DNA of 9,540 bases from JAWXVD01 sp044425705 (GCA_044425705.1 JAWXVD010000132.1:1-9540); one strand, 5' to 3'. Counted from the first letter of the stretch, positions 1 through 7,104 are shown. The notes: a model not told the origin generated them from the sequence alone. A program made the numbers and translations.

Positions 1-29
1 GTCACTACTTTTTTCTATTATCTAAGTTC

Positions 30-68
30 AGTATACTATATTGTGAATATATGCACAATATGTAAGAT
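30..68. promoter_or_regulatory. Symmetric operator with overlapping divergent promoters
   Basis: A perfect inverted repeat, ATATTGTG (38-45) and CACAATAT (54-61) with an 8-base spacer, lies upstream of the small HTH regulator. Both arms contain a -35-like hexamer. On the plus strand TTGTGA (41-46) is followed after 16 bases by TAAGAT (63-68), pointing at the regulator gene. On the minus strand TTGTGC (58-53) is followed after 17 bases by TATACT (35-30), pointing out of the window to the left. A dimeric repressor bound here would cover both -35 regions. The inferred binder is the adjacent Cro/CI-like protein. The repeat is directly visible; the promoter calls are by consensus only, and the plus-strand -10 is weak. 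Confidence 0.5.
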
Positions 69-113
69 ACCCTTAACATCATATACTTGAACTATAAAAA
101 ACAAGTTAGGTTG

Positions 114-317
114 GTGATTATTATTATTGATTATACTCCTTTATGGGCTACCATGGAAAGAAAGCACATTTCACAATATCAGCTTCTACAGTCTGGAATT
201 GATAACAGGACTTTAGATTCTTTAAAAAAGAATAAGAATATTACATTACTGACATTAGAAAAACTTTGTCTTATTTTGGATTGCACACCAAATGATATCG
301 TATCTTTCATGAATTAA
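114..317 (+). CDS. Small Cro/CI (XRE)-family helix-turn-helix regulator
   Basis: This protein of about 67 residues consists almost entirely of one helix-turn-helix domain. It has the pattern of short XRE regulators found in clostridial mobile elements: a start resembling IDYTPLWATM, then ISQYQLLQSGIDNRTLDSLK covering the HTH, and a C-terminal LTLEKLCLILDCTPNDIV. Such proteins bind DNA as dimers and usually repress their own or neighbouring promoters. The start is uncertain. A TTG at 87 is in frame but has no ribosome binding site. TTG at 111 and GTG at 114 follow a weak AGG (108-110). GTG at 114 is chosen because homologues begin just before the IDYxPLW segment. It is the only plus-strand gene here, and it converges on the 404-646 gene at a shared terminator. 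The symmetric operator at 38-61 suggests autoregulation. Confidence 0.8.
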   Translation: MIIIIDYTPLWATMERKHISQYQLLQSGIDNRTLDSLKKNKNITLLTLEKLCLILDCTPNDIVSFMN

Positions 318-344
318 AATTTCCTTTAACATATGTTCCTACAA

Positions 345-392
345 AAAAGAACCTTTCACAAACGGTACAAAGTATCTGTGAAAAGTTCTTCT
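345..392. terminator. Bidirectional intrinsic terminator between convergent genes
   Basis: The arms at 347-360 (AAGAACCTTTCACA) and 377-390 (TGTGAAAAGTTCTT) pair over 13 of 14 positions around a 16-base loop. A-rich sequence precedes the stem (343-348) and T-rich sequence follows it (391-404). The stem is therefore followed by a U-run on both strands. It sits between the stop of the plus-strand HTH gene (317) and the stop of the minus-strand small gene (404), where a shared terminator is expected. Confidence 0.8.
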
Positions 393-403
393 TTTAATTT
401 TTC

Positions 404-646
404 TTATCGCCTTTGGTTCTTTATATGATCTACAACTTCTTCATCCCATATTGCACCATAACTATATGGATGGCTTGAATATTCTCCAAACTGTTTTCCT
501 TTTTCTGTCAAATCCCATTTCGAACTACCAGTCCTAGTTACATATTGACTCTTTTTTAAATAACCTAATAATTCTAGCTCAAAATTAAATTCTTTCGCTG
601 TTAACCCCAATAATTGACATAAAATTTTTGCTGATTTTCTTGCCAT
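404..646 (-). CDS. Small unrecognised protein, possibly winged-helix DNA-binding
   Basis: This 80-residue protein begins at an ATG with a good GGAGGG ribosome binding site (655-660, spacing 8). I do not recognise a named family. Residues 1-30 (KSAKILCQLLGLTAKEFNFELELLGYL, quoted here in part) look like a helical HTH segment. Residues 41-54 (SSKWDLTEKGKQFG) resemble the wing and LTxxGKxxG signature seen in small phage and ICE DNA-binding proteins. The C-terminus is charged (DHIKNQRR). It follows the Fic gene on the same strand and is probably transcribed from the Fic promoter. The open frame that continues past the fic stop ends at 662, one base before this ribosome binding site. A regulatory or DNA-binding role is inference from shape alone. 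Confidence 0.6.
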   Translation of the reverse strand: MARKSAKILCQLLGLTAKEFNFELELLGYLKKSQYVTRTGSSKWDLTEKGKQFGEYSSHPYSYGAIWDEEVVDHIKNQRR

Positions 647-661
647 GGTGTTTTCCCTCCA

Positions 662-775
662 TTACTTATAATACAAAATATATTCATTTATTCTGTCTAA
701 CCATTTATTTTGTATGACATTAACTACGACATTAACTACGACATTAACTACGACATTAACTACGACATTATCATA
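662..775 (-). other. In-frame open extension beyond the fic stop, containing VVVN repeats
   Basis: After the fic TAA (778-776) the same frame stays open for 37 codons to a TAA at 664-662. It reads YD, then four NVVV units, then NVIQNKWLDRINEYILYYK. No plausible independent start or ribosome binding site is visible, so it is unlikely to be a gene by itself. It could be the former C-terminal end of a longer Fic-like protein cut by a stop codon, or a remnant of another gene. Repeated V/N/D-rich linkers are common near the C-terminal winged helix in Fic and related HTH proteins, which makes a coding origin credible. This remains inference. Confidence 0.4.
716..770. repeat. 12-bp tandem repeat, about 4.6 copies
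   Basis: GACATTAACTAC is repeated perfectly at 716-727, 728-739, 740-751 and 752-763, followed by a partial copy GACATTA at 764-770. It lies directly after the fic stop codon. On the minus strand each unit reads GTC-GTA-GTT-AAT in the same frame as fic, encoding Val-Val-Val-Asn. The unit length is a multiple of three and the units are identical, so this is either a recent slippage array or an iteron-like binding array. No AT-rich origin-like block or replication gene lies next to it, which makes an origin less likely. Confidence 0.9.
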
Positions 776-1750
776 TTATAAAATAATCCACTTACCTGTT
801 CTGCTTGTTCCTTGTCTCTCAATCATTCCTTCATCTTTCATATTTTTCAATAATCTCTGCACTTGACGTTCAGATAAATTTAGTCTTTCCGCTAACTTTT
901 TAGCCGATAACCTGCCATTTTCTTTAATCACTGCGAGTAATCTATCTTGCGGTAATCCATCATTAGCATTCTGTACTTCATTTATATTTATGGCAAGCTC
1001 ACATAGAACTTGCTTAATAATTTCAAGCATAAACTTTACAAATACTGTTGACTCACCCTGATTATTCGCTAAATTAATAGCCTCATAATACTCTTCCTGA
1101 CGTTCATGAATCAACGATTCAATTGGCAACCATAAATAGAATTCTTTCCATTTGGCTAGTATTAGTGTATGCCACATTCTTCCTGTTCTTCCATTCCCAT
1201 CTGCAAATGGATGAATAAATTCAAACTCATAATGAAAAATACAAGATTTAATTAATGGATGAAGTTCTGATTCTTTCAACCATTGAAATAACTCAGTAAT
1301 TAGGTCTGGTACATATTGTGGTGGCGTTCCAGCATGTATTAATGTTTCCCCTGCGTAAACACCTACCCCTTTACTGCGAAATACACCTGCTTCCTTCACC
1401 AAATCCAACATCATTATTTGATGTGCCGTTAATAAATCTGATATAACATATGGATTTAACCCTGACAACATCTCATAGGCTTCATAAGCATTCTGTACTT
1501 CTCTAATATCTTTTGGTGGACCTAACACTCTCTTACCATCTATAACATCACTAACTTGGTCAATCGTTAATGAATTTCTCTCAATAGCTAACGAGGAGTG
1601 TATTGAATGAATTCTATTTTCCCTTCTGAGAGTTGGATTTTTAGAAAGCTCTTCTGTAACTCCAATTCTTCCTGTCAACTCCGCAATTTCTATCACCAAA
1701 TTTGTGATTTCATCTGTCATGGTAAAAGGTGGTTTATATCCTTCTGACAT
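776..1750 (-). CDS. Fic-domain protein (probable AMP-transferase) with C-terminal winged helix
   Basis: This 324-residue protein belongs to the Fic family, whose members transfer AMP (or another nucleotide moiety) from a nucleotide to hydroxyl side chains of target proteins. The catalytic loop HPFADGNGRTGR is complete at 180-191, including His180. The N-terminal region carries SLAIERN (53-59), which matches the inhibitory helix of self-restrained Fic proteins and keeps the key Glu57, with Arg replacing the more common Gly/Asn after it. A flap region lies near residues 128-152. Residues about 266-324 form a winged helix with recognition helix LSERQVQRLLKNMKDEGMIE. The start has GGAGG at spacing 6. 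The gene has its own promoter and a strong inverted repeat upstream, so it is separable from the conjugation operon. The target is unknown. Regulator, toxin-like or defence roles are all possible, and the DNA-binding tail favours a regulatory link. Confidence 0.93.
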   Translation of the reverse strand: MSEGYKPPFTMTDEITNLVIEIAELTGRIGVTEELSKNPTLRRENRIHSIHSSLAIERNSLTIDQVSDVIDGKRVLGPPKDIREVQNAYEAYEMLSGLNPYVISDLLTAHQIMMLDLVKEAGVFRSKGVGVYAGETLIHAGTPPQYVPDLITELFQWLKESELHPLIKSCIFHYEFEFIHPFADGNGRTGRMWHTLILAKWKEFYLWLPIESLIHERQEEYYEAINLANNQGESTVFVKFMLEIIKQVLCELAININEVQNANDGLPQDRLLAVIKENGRLSAKKLAERLNLSERQVQRLLKNMKDEGMIERQGTSRTGKWIIL

Positions 1751-1797
1751 CTATTTCCTCCATATACATAAATTGCACGGTGTCCTACCATACTTTT

Positions 1798-1835
1798 TGT
1801 TAATACAAGATTATCAAATTAACCTTGTATTAACA
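1798..1835. promoter_or_regulatory. Inverted-repeat operator over the fic transcription start
   Basis: TGTTAATACAAG (1798-1809) and CTTGTATTAACA (1824-1835) form a perfect 12-bp inverted repeat with a 14-base spacer. The repeat begins at the last base of the fic -10 box and covers the expected transcription start and early leader. On the minus strand the stem is followed by an A-run, not a U-run, so it does not behave like a terminator of topB. A bound repressor here would block transcription of fic. The C-terminal winged helix of the Fic protein or the 404-646 protein are the nearest candidate binders, by inference. Confidence 0.65.
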
Positions 1836-1862
1836 TTATACTACCTTATGTCATATTTTCAA
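1835..1862 (-). promoter_or_regulatory. Sigma-A-type promoter for the fic module
   Basis: On the minus strand TTGAAA (1862-1857) is followed after 16 bases by a consensus TATAAT (1840-1835). The -35 box overlaps the last codons of topB. The promoter gives the fic gene and the 404-646 gene transcription independent of the conjugation operon, and its start point falls inside the inverted repeat at 1798-1835. Confidence 0.7.
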
Positions 1863-3780
1863 ACTCAATTCTGAAATTTACATACTTACCGCCTATATCA
1901 TCAAGGAACACAAAACAATTATATACTTTACCAGTTTTAGCAGAATGGCAGCCTTTTAAATAAACTTTGCCTTTACTTAATAATTCTGCTACTAGTTCTT
2001 TTGTCACCTTCTTTTTCTTAGCAGCAAAAAACTTATTTTCTTTCCAAATAACAAATTGGCACTCTCTATGGGAACAACAAAATCCTTTTTTATTTTCTAT
2101 AACTTCTGCTCCACATCTTGGGCAAATTCCTACCGAATCTCCTCTCTGTTGTCTAGGAAATAGTGCATCTGCTCCCTTAATACATTCATATGTTTTAACA
2201 AGAGAAGTGGTCATATTTCTAATTTCTTCTAAAAAGCTGTTGGCTGATAGTTTCCCTTGTTCAATTTGCTTTAATTTTTCTTCCCATTCTGCTGTCAGAA
2301 GTGGTGATTGAATTTCTTCCGGTAATACAGTCGCAAGTGCAATGCCTTTGTGTGTTGGAATAAAATATTTTACCTTCTTATCTCCCTTACGTTCCACCAA
2401 TCCTGTATGAATCAGTTTTTCCATAATACTGGCACGAGTTGGCGGTGTGCCAATGCCCTTTTTCTCTCCATCTTCTACTGCATTGTTTGCATTCTCCATA
2501 GCAGATAGCAAGGTGTCATCTGTAAAATTCTTCGGTGGTGAAGTTTTCCCCTTAGTTGTAAACGTATAGTCACCACATGTTCCAGTCACCACTGTTTCAG
2601 CATACCTATGATTTTCATTGGTAGCTGTTAAAAGTCGCATAGAAACTAATCGTAAAATTTCACGTTCCCCAAATGAAAGTGCTTCTAAATCAAACTCTTT
2701 TACCTTAATTGTTGGAATAATCCCATGGTGATCTGACACTTTATGATTATCTGTCACTTGCTCCACATTAATAATCAAATTAGAATGTTCAAACGTAAAA
2801 ATTCCTGCACTGGCATCTACCACGGCAGGAACGGAATTTTTCATATCAGTTGTTAAATATCGGCTATCAGTACGAGGATAAGTAACCAGTTTTTTCTCAT
2901 ATAGACTTTGGGTGTATTGTAAGGTCTGCTCTGCTGTAAAACCAAGTAACTTATTGGCTTCTCGCTGCAAGGTTGTTAAATCATAGAGTTTTGGGGTCTT
3001 TTCCATTTTTTCTTTTCGTTCTACAGCTGTAATCACAACGTCTTTCCCTTCACAAGATTTTGCTATACTCTCAGCCTGTTCCCTATCTTTTATTTTCTCT
3101 CCTGTTAGCATGAACGTATCAAAATCAAGCATAACCGTATAAAATGGCTCTGACTGAAAGGCTGTCACTTGTGCATTTCTTTCTACAATCATAGCAAGTG
3201 TTGGAGACATCACTCTACCGATGTGTAAGGTTTGCCCATATAATACTGAAAATAATCTTGTAGCATTAATCCCTACAAGCCAATCTGCTTTTGTTCTACA
3301 CAATGCTGCTTGATACAGGTTTTCAAATTGTTCTCCATCATGCAAATTGGAAAAAACATTGCTAATTGCCTCCTCTTCCAAAGATGAAATCCAAAGTCTT
3401 TTTACAGGCTTCATACATCCAATTTTATCATATACCAGTCGAAATATTAATTCTCCTTCTCTTCCTGCATCTGTTGCACAAATAATGGTGTCTACTTCTA
3501 CTTTATTCATAAGCGAAGTTATAATTTTCATTTGCTTTTCTTTTCCACTAGCAGTATGAAATTTCCAATTACTTGGAAGAATGGGTAAATCATCATAACT
3601 CCATTTTCTATATTTCTCTTCATAATACTCTGCTCTTGCTAATTCTACCAGGTGTCCTACACACCATGAAATATAATAACCATTTCCCTCATAATACCCA
3701 TCTTGTTTTTGATTTGCTCCTAACACTTTTGCAATAGCAAGACCTACTGATGGTTTTTCTGCTAATACTAATTTAGACAT
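1846..3780 (-). CDS. topB: ICE-type DNA topoisomerase III (type IA), with probable internal deletion
   Basis: This 644-residue type IA topoisomerase would relax or decatenate single-strand-containing DNA during element transfer or replication. The N-terminal TOPRIM domain shows LAEKPSVG (5-13) and the acidic CATDAGREGELIF (101-113). The active-site motif is VTYPRTDSRYL, with the catalytic Tyr at 301. Domain III signatures (SDHHGIIPT, 349-357; GIGTPPTRASIMEKL, 442-456) follow, and the C-terminus has a Cys-rich zinc-ribbon-like segment (CPRC at 553-556, further Cys at 568-574). At 408-415 the sequence runs straight from YTFTTKGKT into SPPKNFTDDTLLSAM. Family members have about 45-50 extra residues between these points, so a core strand region is missing although the frame is kept. 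Activity is doubtful. The start has GGAGG (3786-3790, spacing 5) and overlaps the preceding gene by 8 bases, indicating translational coupling. Confidence 0.95.
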   Translation of the reverse strand: MSKLVLAEKPSVGLAIAKVLGANQKQDGYYEGNGYYISWCVGHLVELARAEYYEEKYRKWSYDDLPILPSNWKFHTASGKEKQMKIITSLMNKVEVDTIICATDAGREGELIFRLVYDKIGCMKPVKRLWISSLEEEAISNVFSNLHDGEQFENLYQAALCRTKADWLVGINATRLFSVLYGQTLHIGRVMSPTLAMIVERNAQVTAFQSEPFYTVMLDFDTFMLTGEKIKDREQAESIAKSCEGKDVVITAVERKEKMEKTPKLYDLTTLQREANKLLGFTAEQTLQYTQSLYEKKLVTYPRTDSRYLTTDMKNSVPAVVDASAGIFTFEHSNLIINVEQVTDNHKVSDHHGIIPTIKVKEFDLEALSFGEREILRLVSMRLLTATNENHRYAETVVTGTCGDYTFTTKGKTSPPKNFTDDTLLSAMENANNAVEDGEKKGIGTPPTRASIMEKLIHTGLVERKGDKKVKYFIPTHKGIALATVLPEEIQSPLLTAEWEEKLKQIEQGKLSANSFLEEIRNMTTSLVKTYECIKGADALFPRQQRGDSVGICPRCGAEVIENKKGFCCSHRECQFVIWKENKFFAAKKKKVTKELVAELLSKGKVYLKGCHSAKTGKVYNCFVFLDDIGGKYVNFRIEFENMT

Positions 3781-4667
3781 GTCTACCTCCTGTCTGACAA
3801 ATCGGCTTAATTCCTGCTTCTGTCATAATTCTATGAATTAACATTCTACCCTGTTGTGTCCAAAGTGTTTGTATATAATAGTGATCATTCCCCTCATGAT
3901 ATCCTGAAAAGGAATTGGTATACCCACAATTCATATATTTACGATATAACACCCATTGTCCGTTTACCTTATGCTGAATATTTGCTTCATGTAATAAGTT
4001 ATTTAACCTGATTGCTGAAATACCATAATCAGCTGCAATTTGCGTTGGTGTCATATCTAACTTACTTCCCATAATAATTTGTGCATAATCTACCATTTCT
4101 TGATTTTCTTCCACAATCTCTTCCAAGACTTTAATATCTAGTGTTTTATAATTATTTTCAAGTTGTAATTGATCTACGTGGTAAAGTAATTGTTGCTTAT
4201 CTTCCATTAATGAATTACACTTTGATTTCTCACGCAATGCTACCTTTCTTTCTTCTTTTAACTGTTCTTTCATTTCTTGGAATTTATCTTCATCAAATAG
4301 CACTTCATCTTTGGCATACATACCATATTTTCTTAAAGATGGTAATACCTCTTCAAATACCCATCGTTCAAATTCTTGTGCTGACGGAAGTTTGCTTTTC
4401 ATGACAAGTCTATATAAATCGGGTTCATAAATAAAATTAATCTCCTGTATTTTTCCACTAATAGGGGTGTCGTGTTTCACGATAGCCCCTACAATGTCTT
4501 TTAATTGCATCTCGTCCATTGCTATAGCCCAGTGCAGTTGCCACATCACTTCCACAGAACATTGGATTTCCATTACCATCTACAATGATTCTAATCTCCC
4601 CAAACTCACTATGTTCCAAAATATTAAATTCCGTTCTGTTATCTTTTCTCACATCCATACTAGTCAT
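3773..4667 (-). pseudogene. BRO-N/KilAC antirepressor-like protein, split by a one-base frameshift
   Basis: Two overlapping frames together encode one phage-antirepressor-like protein of about 297 residues. The first frame starts at ATG 4667 (overlapping the DUF4366 stop) and gives the first half of a BRO-N domain (FGEIRIIVDGNGNPMFCGSD, then VATALGYSNGRDAIKRHCR), then ends at 4458. The second frame resumes at AIVKHDTP and gives the rest of BRO-N (YRLVMKSKLPSAQEFERWVF), a coiled linker and a KilAC-like C-terminal domain ending at 3773. The break lies at the GGGG run at 4486-4489. Removing one G joins the frames as RHCR-AIVKHD. Such proteins are DNA-binding regulators in phages and ICEs. As read here the gene gives two fragments. 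A sequencing error in the run, slippage-based switching or true decay are all possible. Confidence 0.85.
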
Positions 4668-5289
4668 TTAATTCCTCTTTTATTTCCTCTTCTTGTTCAA
4701 ACTCATACTCTTCTTCATTGTCATACTCCATATCATCTGCATTTTGATATCCTGCCTGTGACCGATTTGGCTGTACAAATTTTATGTAATAATACAAACC
4801 TCCACCTAATCCACCAATACAAACTAGAACCGCAAAGGTAAGCAATCCGTTACTTGTAGTTTTAACTTCCTCTACAGGTGGCTCAACAGTTGGCTCTGGT
4901 TGTGTTGGTATTACTGGTTCTACTGGGATAACTGGTTCTACTTTTGGTTCTTCCTCAATTAAAGCTAATAAATCTGCTTCATCTACTAAATTTAAGAAAT
5001 ACACATTCTCTCTATCACCTGCTCGATCAATAACCAGATAGAAATAATTCCCGTTTTTACTTTGCATGGTAATAAACTGCTTATTACTGGTGCTTGCACT
5101 TTCTATATCATCCACTAATGTTAAATTTCCCTCAGGAGTAAGGGGTACCATATTTTCTTGTAACACTTCCTCTGTTTTGCTTGGTTGCTCCTGGTCCATT
5201 CCACTATCACCTTGTGCAAATACTGTCATAGAACTGATACTCATACAAAGTATTAACCCAAACAATCCTATCCATCTTTTCTTTTTCAT
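4660..5289 (-). CDS. DUF4366 (CD1107-type) secreted membrane-anchored ICE protein
   Basis: This 209-residue surface protein is typical of the conjugation region of clostridial ICEs, and its exact function is unknown. It has a signal peptide at 1-25 (KKKR, a hydrophobic core, then VFA before QG). An extracellular domain contains the family signature NGNYFYLVIDRAGDRENVYF and FLNLVDEADLLAL (98-110). A Pro/Glu/Val-rich stalk with VEPVIP repeats covers 117-140, a transmembrane helix lies at about 148-168 with Gly-rich turns, and the cytoplasmic tail is very acidic (186-209). Relatives often carry a Cys-rich segment after the LVDEADL motif, and it is absent here. The ribosome binding site GGAGG lies inside the last codons of the CHAP gene, 2 bases separate that stop from this ATG, and the end overlaps the antirepressor start by 8 bases. 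This is tight operon coupling. Confidence 0.88.
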   Translation of the reverse strand: MKKKRWIGLFGLILCMSISSMTVFAQGDSGMDQEQPSKTEEVLQENMVPLTPEGNLTLVDDIESASTSNKQFITMQSKNGNYFYLVIDRAGDRENVYFLNLVDEADLLALIEEEPKVEPVIPVEPVIPTQPEPTVEPPVEEVKTTSNGLLTFAVLVCIGGLGGGLYYYIKFVQPNRSQAGYQNADDMEYDNEEEYEFEQEEEIKEELND

Positions 5290-5291
5290 AT

Positions 5292-6971
5292 CTACATTTC
5301 CTCCATATCTTTATTTTCATCCATTCCAATGACAATCCCTACATGATCTGCACTACCATCATCTTCCCAATCAAAGAAAATAACATCTCCCGATGCAATA
5401 GAAGTATCCTCTCTGTCTACCCATCTTCCTGTTTCTAAAAAATAAGTCACACCTTCAGATTGACAAGCTGAAAATCTGGGTTCACTGTAACCTGCCTGCT
5501 GTAAGACCCAAGATACATAACAAGCACACCATTCTACACGAGTATCAAATCCATACCAACTCCAATAAGGTTGTCCACCAACATTACCCACTTGCTCTAA
5601 AGCTATCTGCACAATTGCTTCATTTCCTGTTCTTACTCCCTCTACAAATGCAATATCAGATAACATAACGGAAGGATTTACATTCATAGAGCCACCACCA
5701 AAGAGTAAAGGTTTATTTCCACTGGTTGCTAAATAAATCTCATATCGTTCTAATTCTTCACTGGTCAGTAAACCTCGTACAATCTCATCTATGGTTTTAC
5801 TTTGCAATTTCACTTGTAACACATAATAGTTGTAGGGAACTTCTACCACTTCTGTTATTGTCAATTGATATTGTTTCGCAAAGATATATTCCAATTCACT
5901 TTCCATTTCTTTGGCTGTAAAATACTGATACTTTGCCGTAAGATATGATACCAGTTGATGGGGATCATGGGCAATGGCATCTAAATCATACCGATACTCA
6001 TCAAAATTAGGATATTTTGTTTCTATCTGATTGATTTCATTCTGCAATTCCTGTTCCATAGATTTATAGGCATCATTAGTAGCAATTAATTCCTCATTTT
6101 CAGAAGTATAGGATGTAGATACTACACCTGTAATTACTCCCTGTAATAAGACTGTACAAGAGGTGGCTATGGTGCTAACCAGTCCTATTATCAATAAAAT
6201 GGCTATCACCCCTACCATTACCTTAGGATTTCTTAACATCGTAACCACTGCATTTTTCATCAAATTTGTACCTTTATATAAAACATCTTTCACAGTGTTC
6301 ACTGCTTGATTTGTAGTGGTTGCTCCTTTTTGGTATCTTTGTGCAACATACTGCTTCTTAATTCTTTGTTTTTGTTTCCATTTAGAAATAGGATTGCTTC
6401 TAGCCTGTGGATTGTCCTGAATACTCTTTTTATACAGATACTCTACATCTGCTTTGATGGATTTCTTTTCTGCATTTTCCAGTTTCTTATAAGGTTTTAA
6501 CTTGTGACTATGATAGGTATTTTGCACCTGCCTTGCTGAAACTTCGCCCACTTGTTCTATCTTATGAGCCATTTCCACTCCTGCATTATCCTTTTCATTT
6601 TCTCGAATCTTTTTATGAAACGTATCTTGCATCATTTTTTTGGATGCTTGTTTTGTGGTATGAGATAAATGAGAAGATGGTCTTTTCTGCTCCACCTTTT
6701 CAAACTGTAGAGAAACAGATTTTTTCTTCCCTGCAGCTTCATCTACTTGGTATTTCATGACAAGTTTCTTCTTTTGGGGAATTTTTCCCTGTGCCTTTTC
6801 CACTTTATTTGCCATTTTTTCAGATTTAAGTCCAGTGATTTCACTTGCTTGCAAGAGTGAAATCACAGACGCTGAGGGTGAACATTTATTTTCACCCTTT
6901 ACTACAGCTTTCTTTAAAAAAGGGTCAGCACGTTCTTCGTTGGTAAATTGTAACCTTGATTGCTTTTTCAT
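5292..6971 (-). CDS. Membrane-anchored CHAP-domain cell-wall hydrolase of the conjugation apparatus, C-terminally truncated
   Basis: This 559-residue protein matches the lysozyme/amidase-like component of Gram-positive conjugation machines, which opens peptidoglycan for the channel. Residues 1-240 are basic and cytoplasmic, with the family segments SHKLKPYKKLENAEKKSIKA (155-174) and YLYKKSIQDNPQ. A transmembrane helix lies at about 251-272. An extracellular region follows (YDLDAIAHDPHQLVSYLTA, 328-346; VPYNYYVLQV). The CHAP domain starts near 452, with catalytic Cys482 in WCACYVSW and His543 in DHVGIV. The protein then stops ten residues after GIVIGM with NKDMEEM. CHAP domains normally continue about 30-40 residues and place a third catalytic Asn/Glu in an EGN-like motif, which is missing. 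The enzyme is probably inactive. The ATG has GGGAG just upstream. Confidence 0.88.
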   Translation of the reverse strand: MKKQSRLQFTNEERADPFLKKAVVKGENKCSPSASVISLLQASEITGLKSEKMANKVEKAQGKIPQKKKLVMKYQVDEAAGKKKSVSLQFEKVEQKRPSSHLSHTTKQASKKMMQDTFHKKIRENEKDNAGVEMAHKIEQVGEVSARQVQNTYHSHKLKPYKKLENAEKKSIKADVEYLYKKSIQDNPQARSNPISKWKQKQRIKKQYVAQRYQKGATTTNQAVNTVKDVLYKGTNLMKNAVVTMLRNPKVMVGVIAILLIIGLVSTIATSCTVLLQGVITGVVSTSYTSENEELIATNDAYKSMEQELQNEINQIETKYPNFDEYRYDLDAIAHDPHQLVSYLTAKYQYFTAKEMESELEYIFAKQYQLTITEVVEVPYNYYVLQVKLQSKTIDEIVRGLLTSEELERYEIYLATSGNKPLLFGGGSMNVNPSVMLSDIAFVEGVRTGNEAIVQIALEQVGNVGGQPYWSWYGFDTRVEWCACYVSWVLQQAGYSEPRFSACQSEGVTYFLETGRWVDREDTSIASGDVIFFDWEDDGSADHVGIVIGMDENKDMEEM

Positions 6972-7002
6972 ATTGCTCCCTATATCCTTTGCACACTATC
7001 TG

Positions 7003-7104
7003 CTAACTCACTTTACTTTCCACCAATTTTGTAGTCATGATTTGATATAATTCCGTATCTTGTGGCAATTTCCCTACAAATGGTAAAATGACATTTCCAT
7101 AAAA
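7003..7104 (-). pseudogene. Out-of-frame remnant of the VirB4 C-terminus
   Basis: In a different frame from the truncated VirB4 the sequence reads FYGNVILPFVGKLPQDTEL, then YQIMTTKLVESKVS and a TAG at 7005-7003. This matches the normal C-terminal end of ICE-type VirB4 proteins (NVILPF...TELYxIMTTK). It shows that the original gene reached 7003, 31 bases before the CHAP start, and that an internal segment has been lost upstream. Confidence 0.85.

Noticed and set aside
87..113. TTG at 87 as the start of the HTH regulator
   Set aside because: It has no ribosome binding site, and the added N-terminal residues (MNYKKQVRL) do not match the usual start of this small family. It remains possible.
716..770. 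The 12-bp repeats as a CRISPR array or a plasmid iteron origin
   Set aside because: There are no spacers between units, so it is not CRISPR. No replication initiator gene or AT-rich melting region lies nearby, so an origin is not supported.
1798..1835. Hairpin after topB as an intrinsic terminator
   Set aside because: On the minus strand the stem is followed by AAAAAGTATGG, not a U-run, and the stem is AT-rich. Its position over the fic start fits an operator better.
1967..2311. Plus-strand open frame opposite topB
   Set aside because: It lies entirely antisense to a well-conserved gene and has no recognisable domain. The same holds for the other plus-strand frames within 3347-9454.
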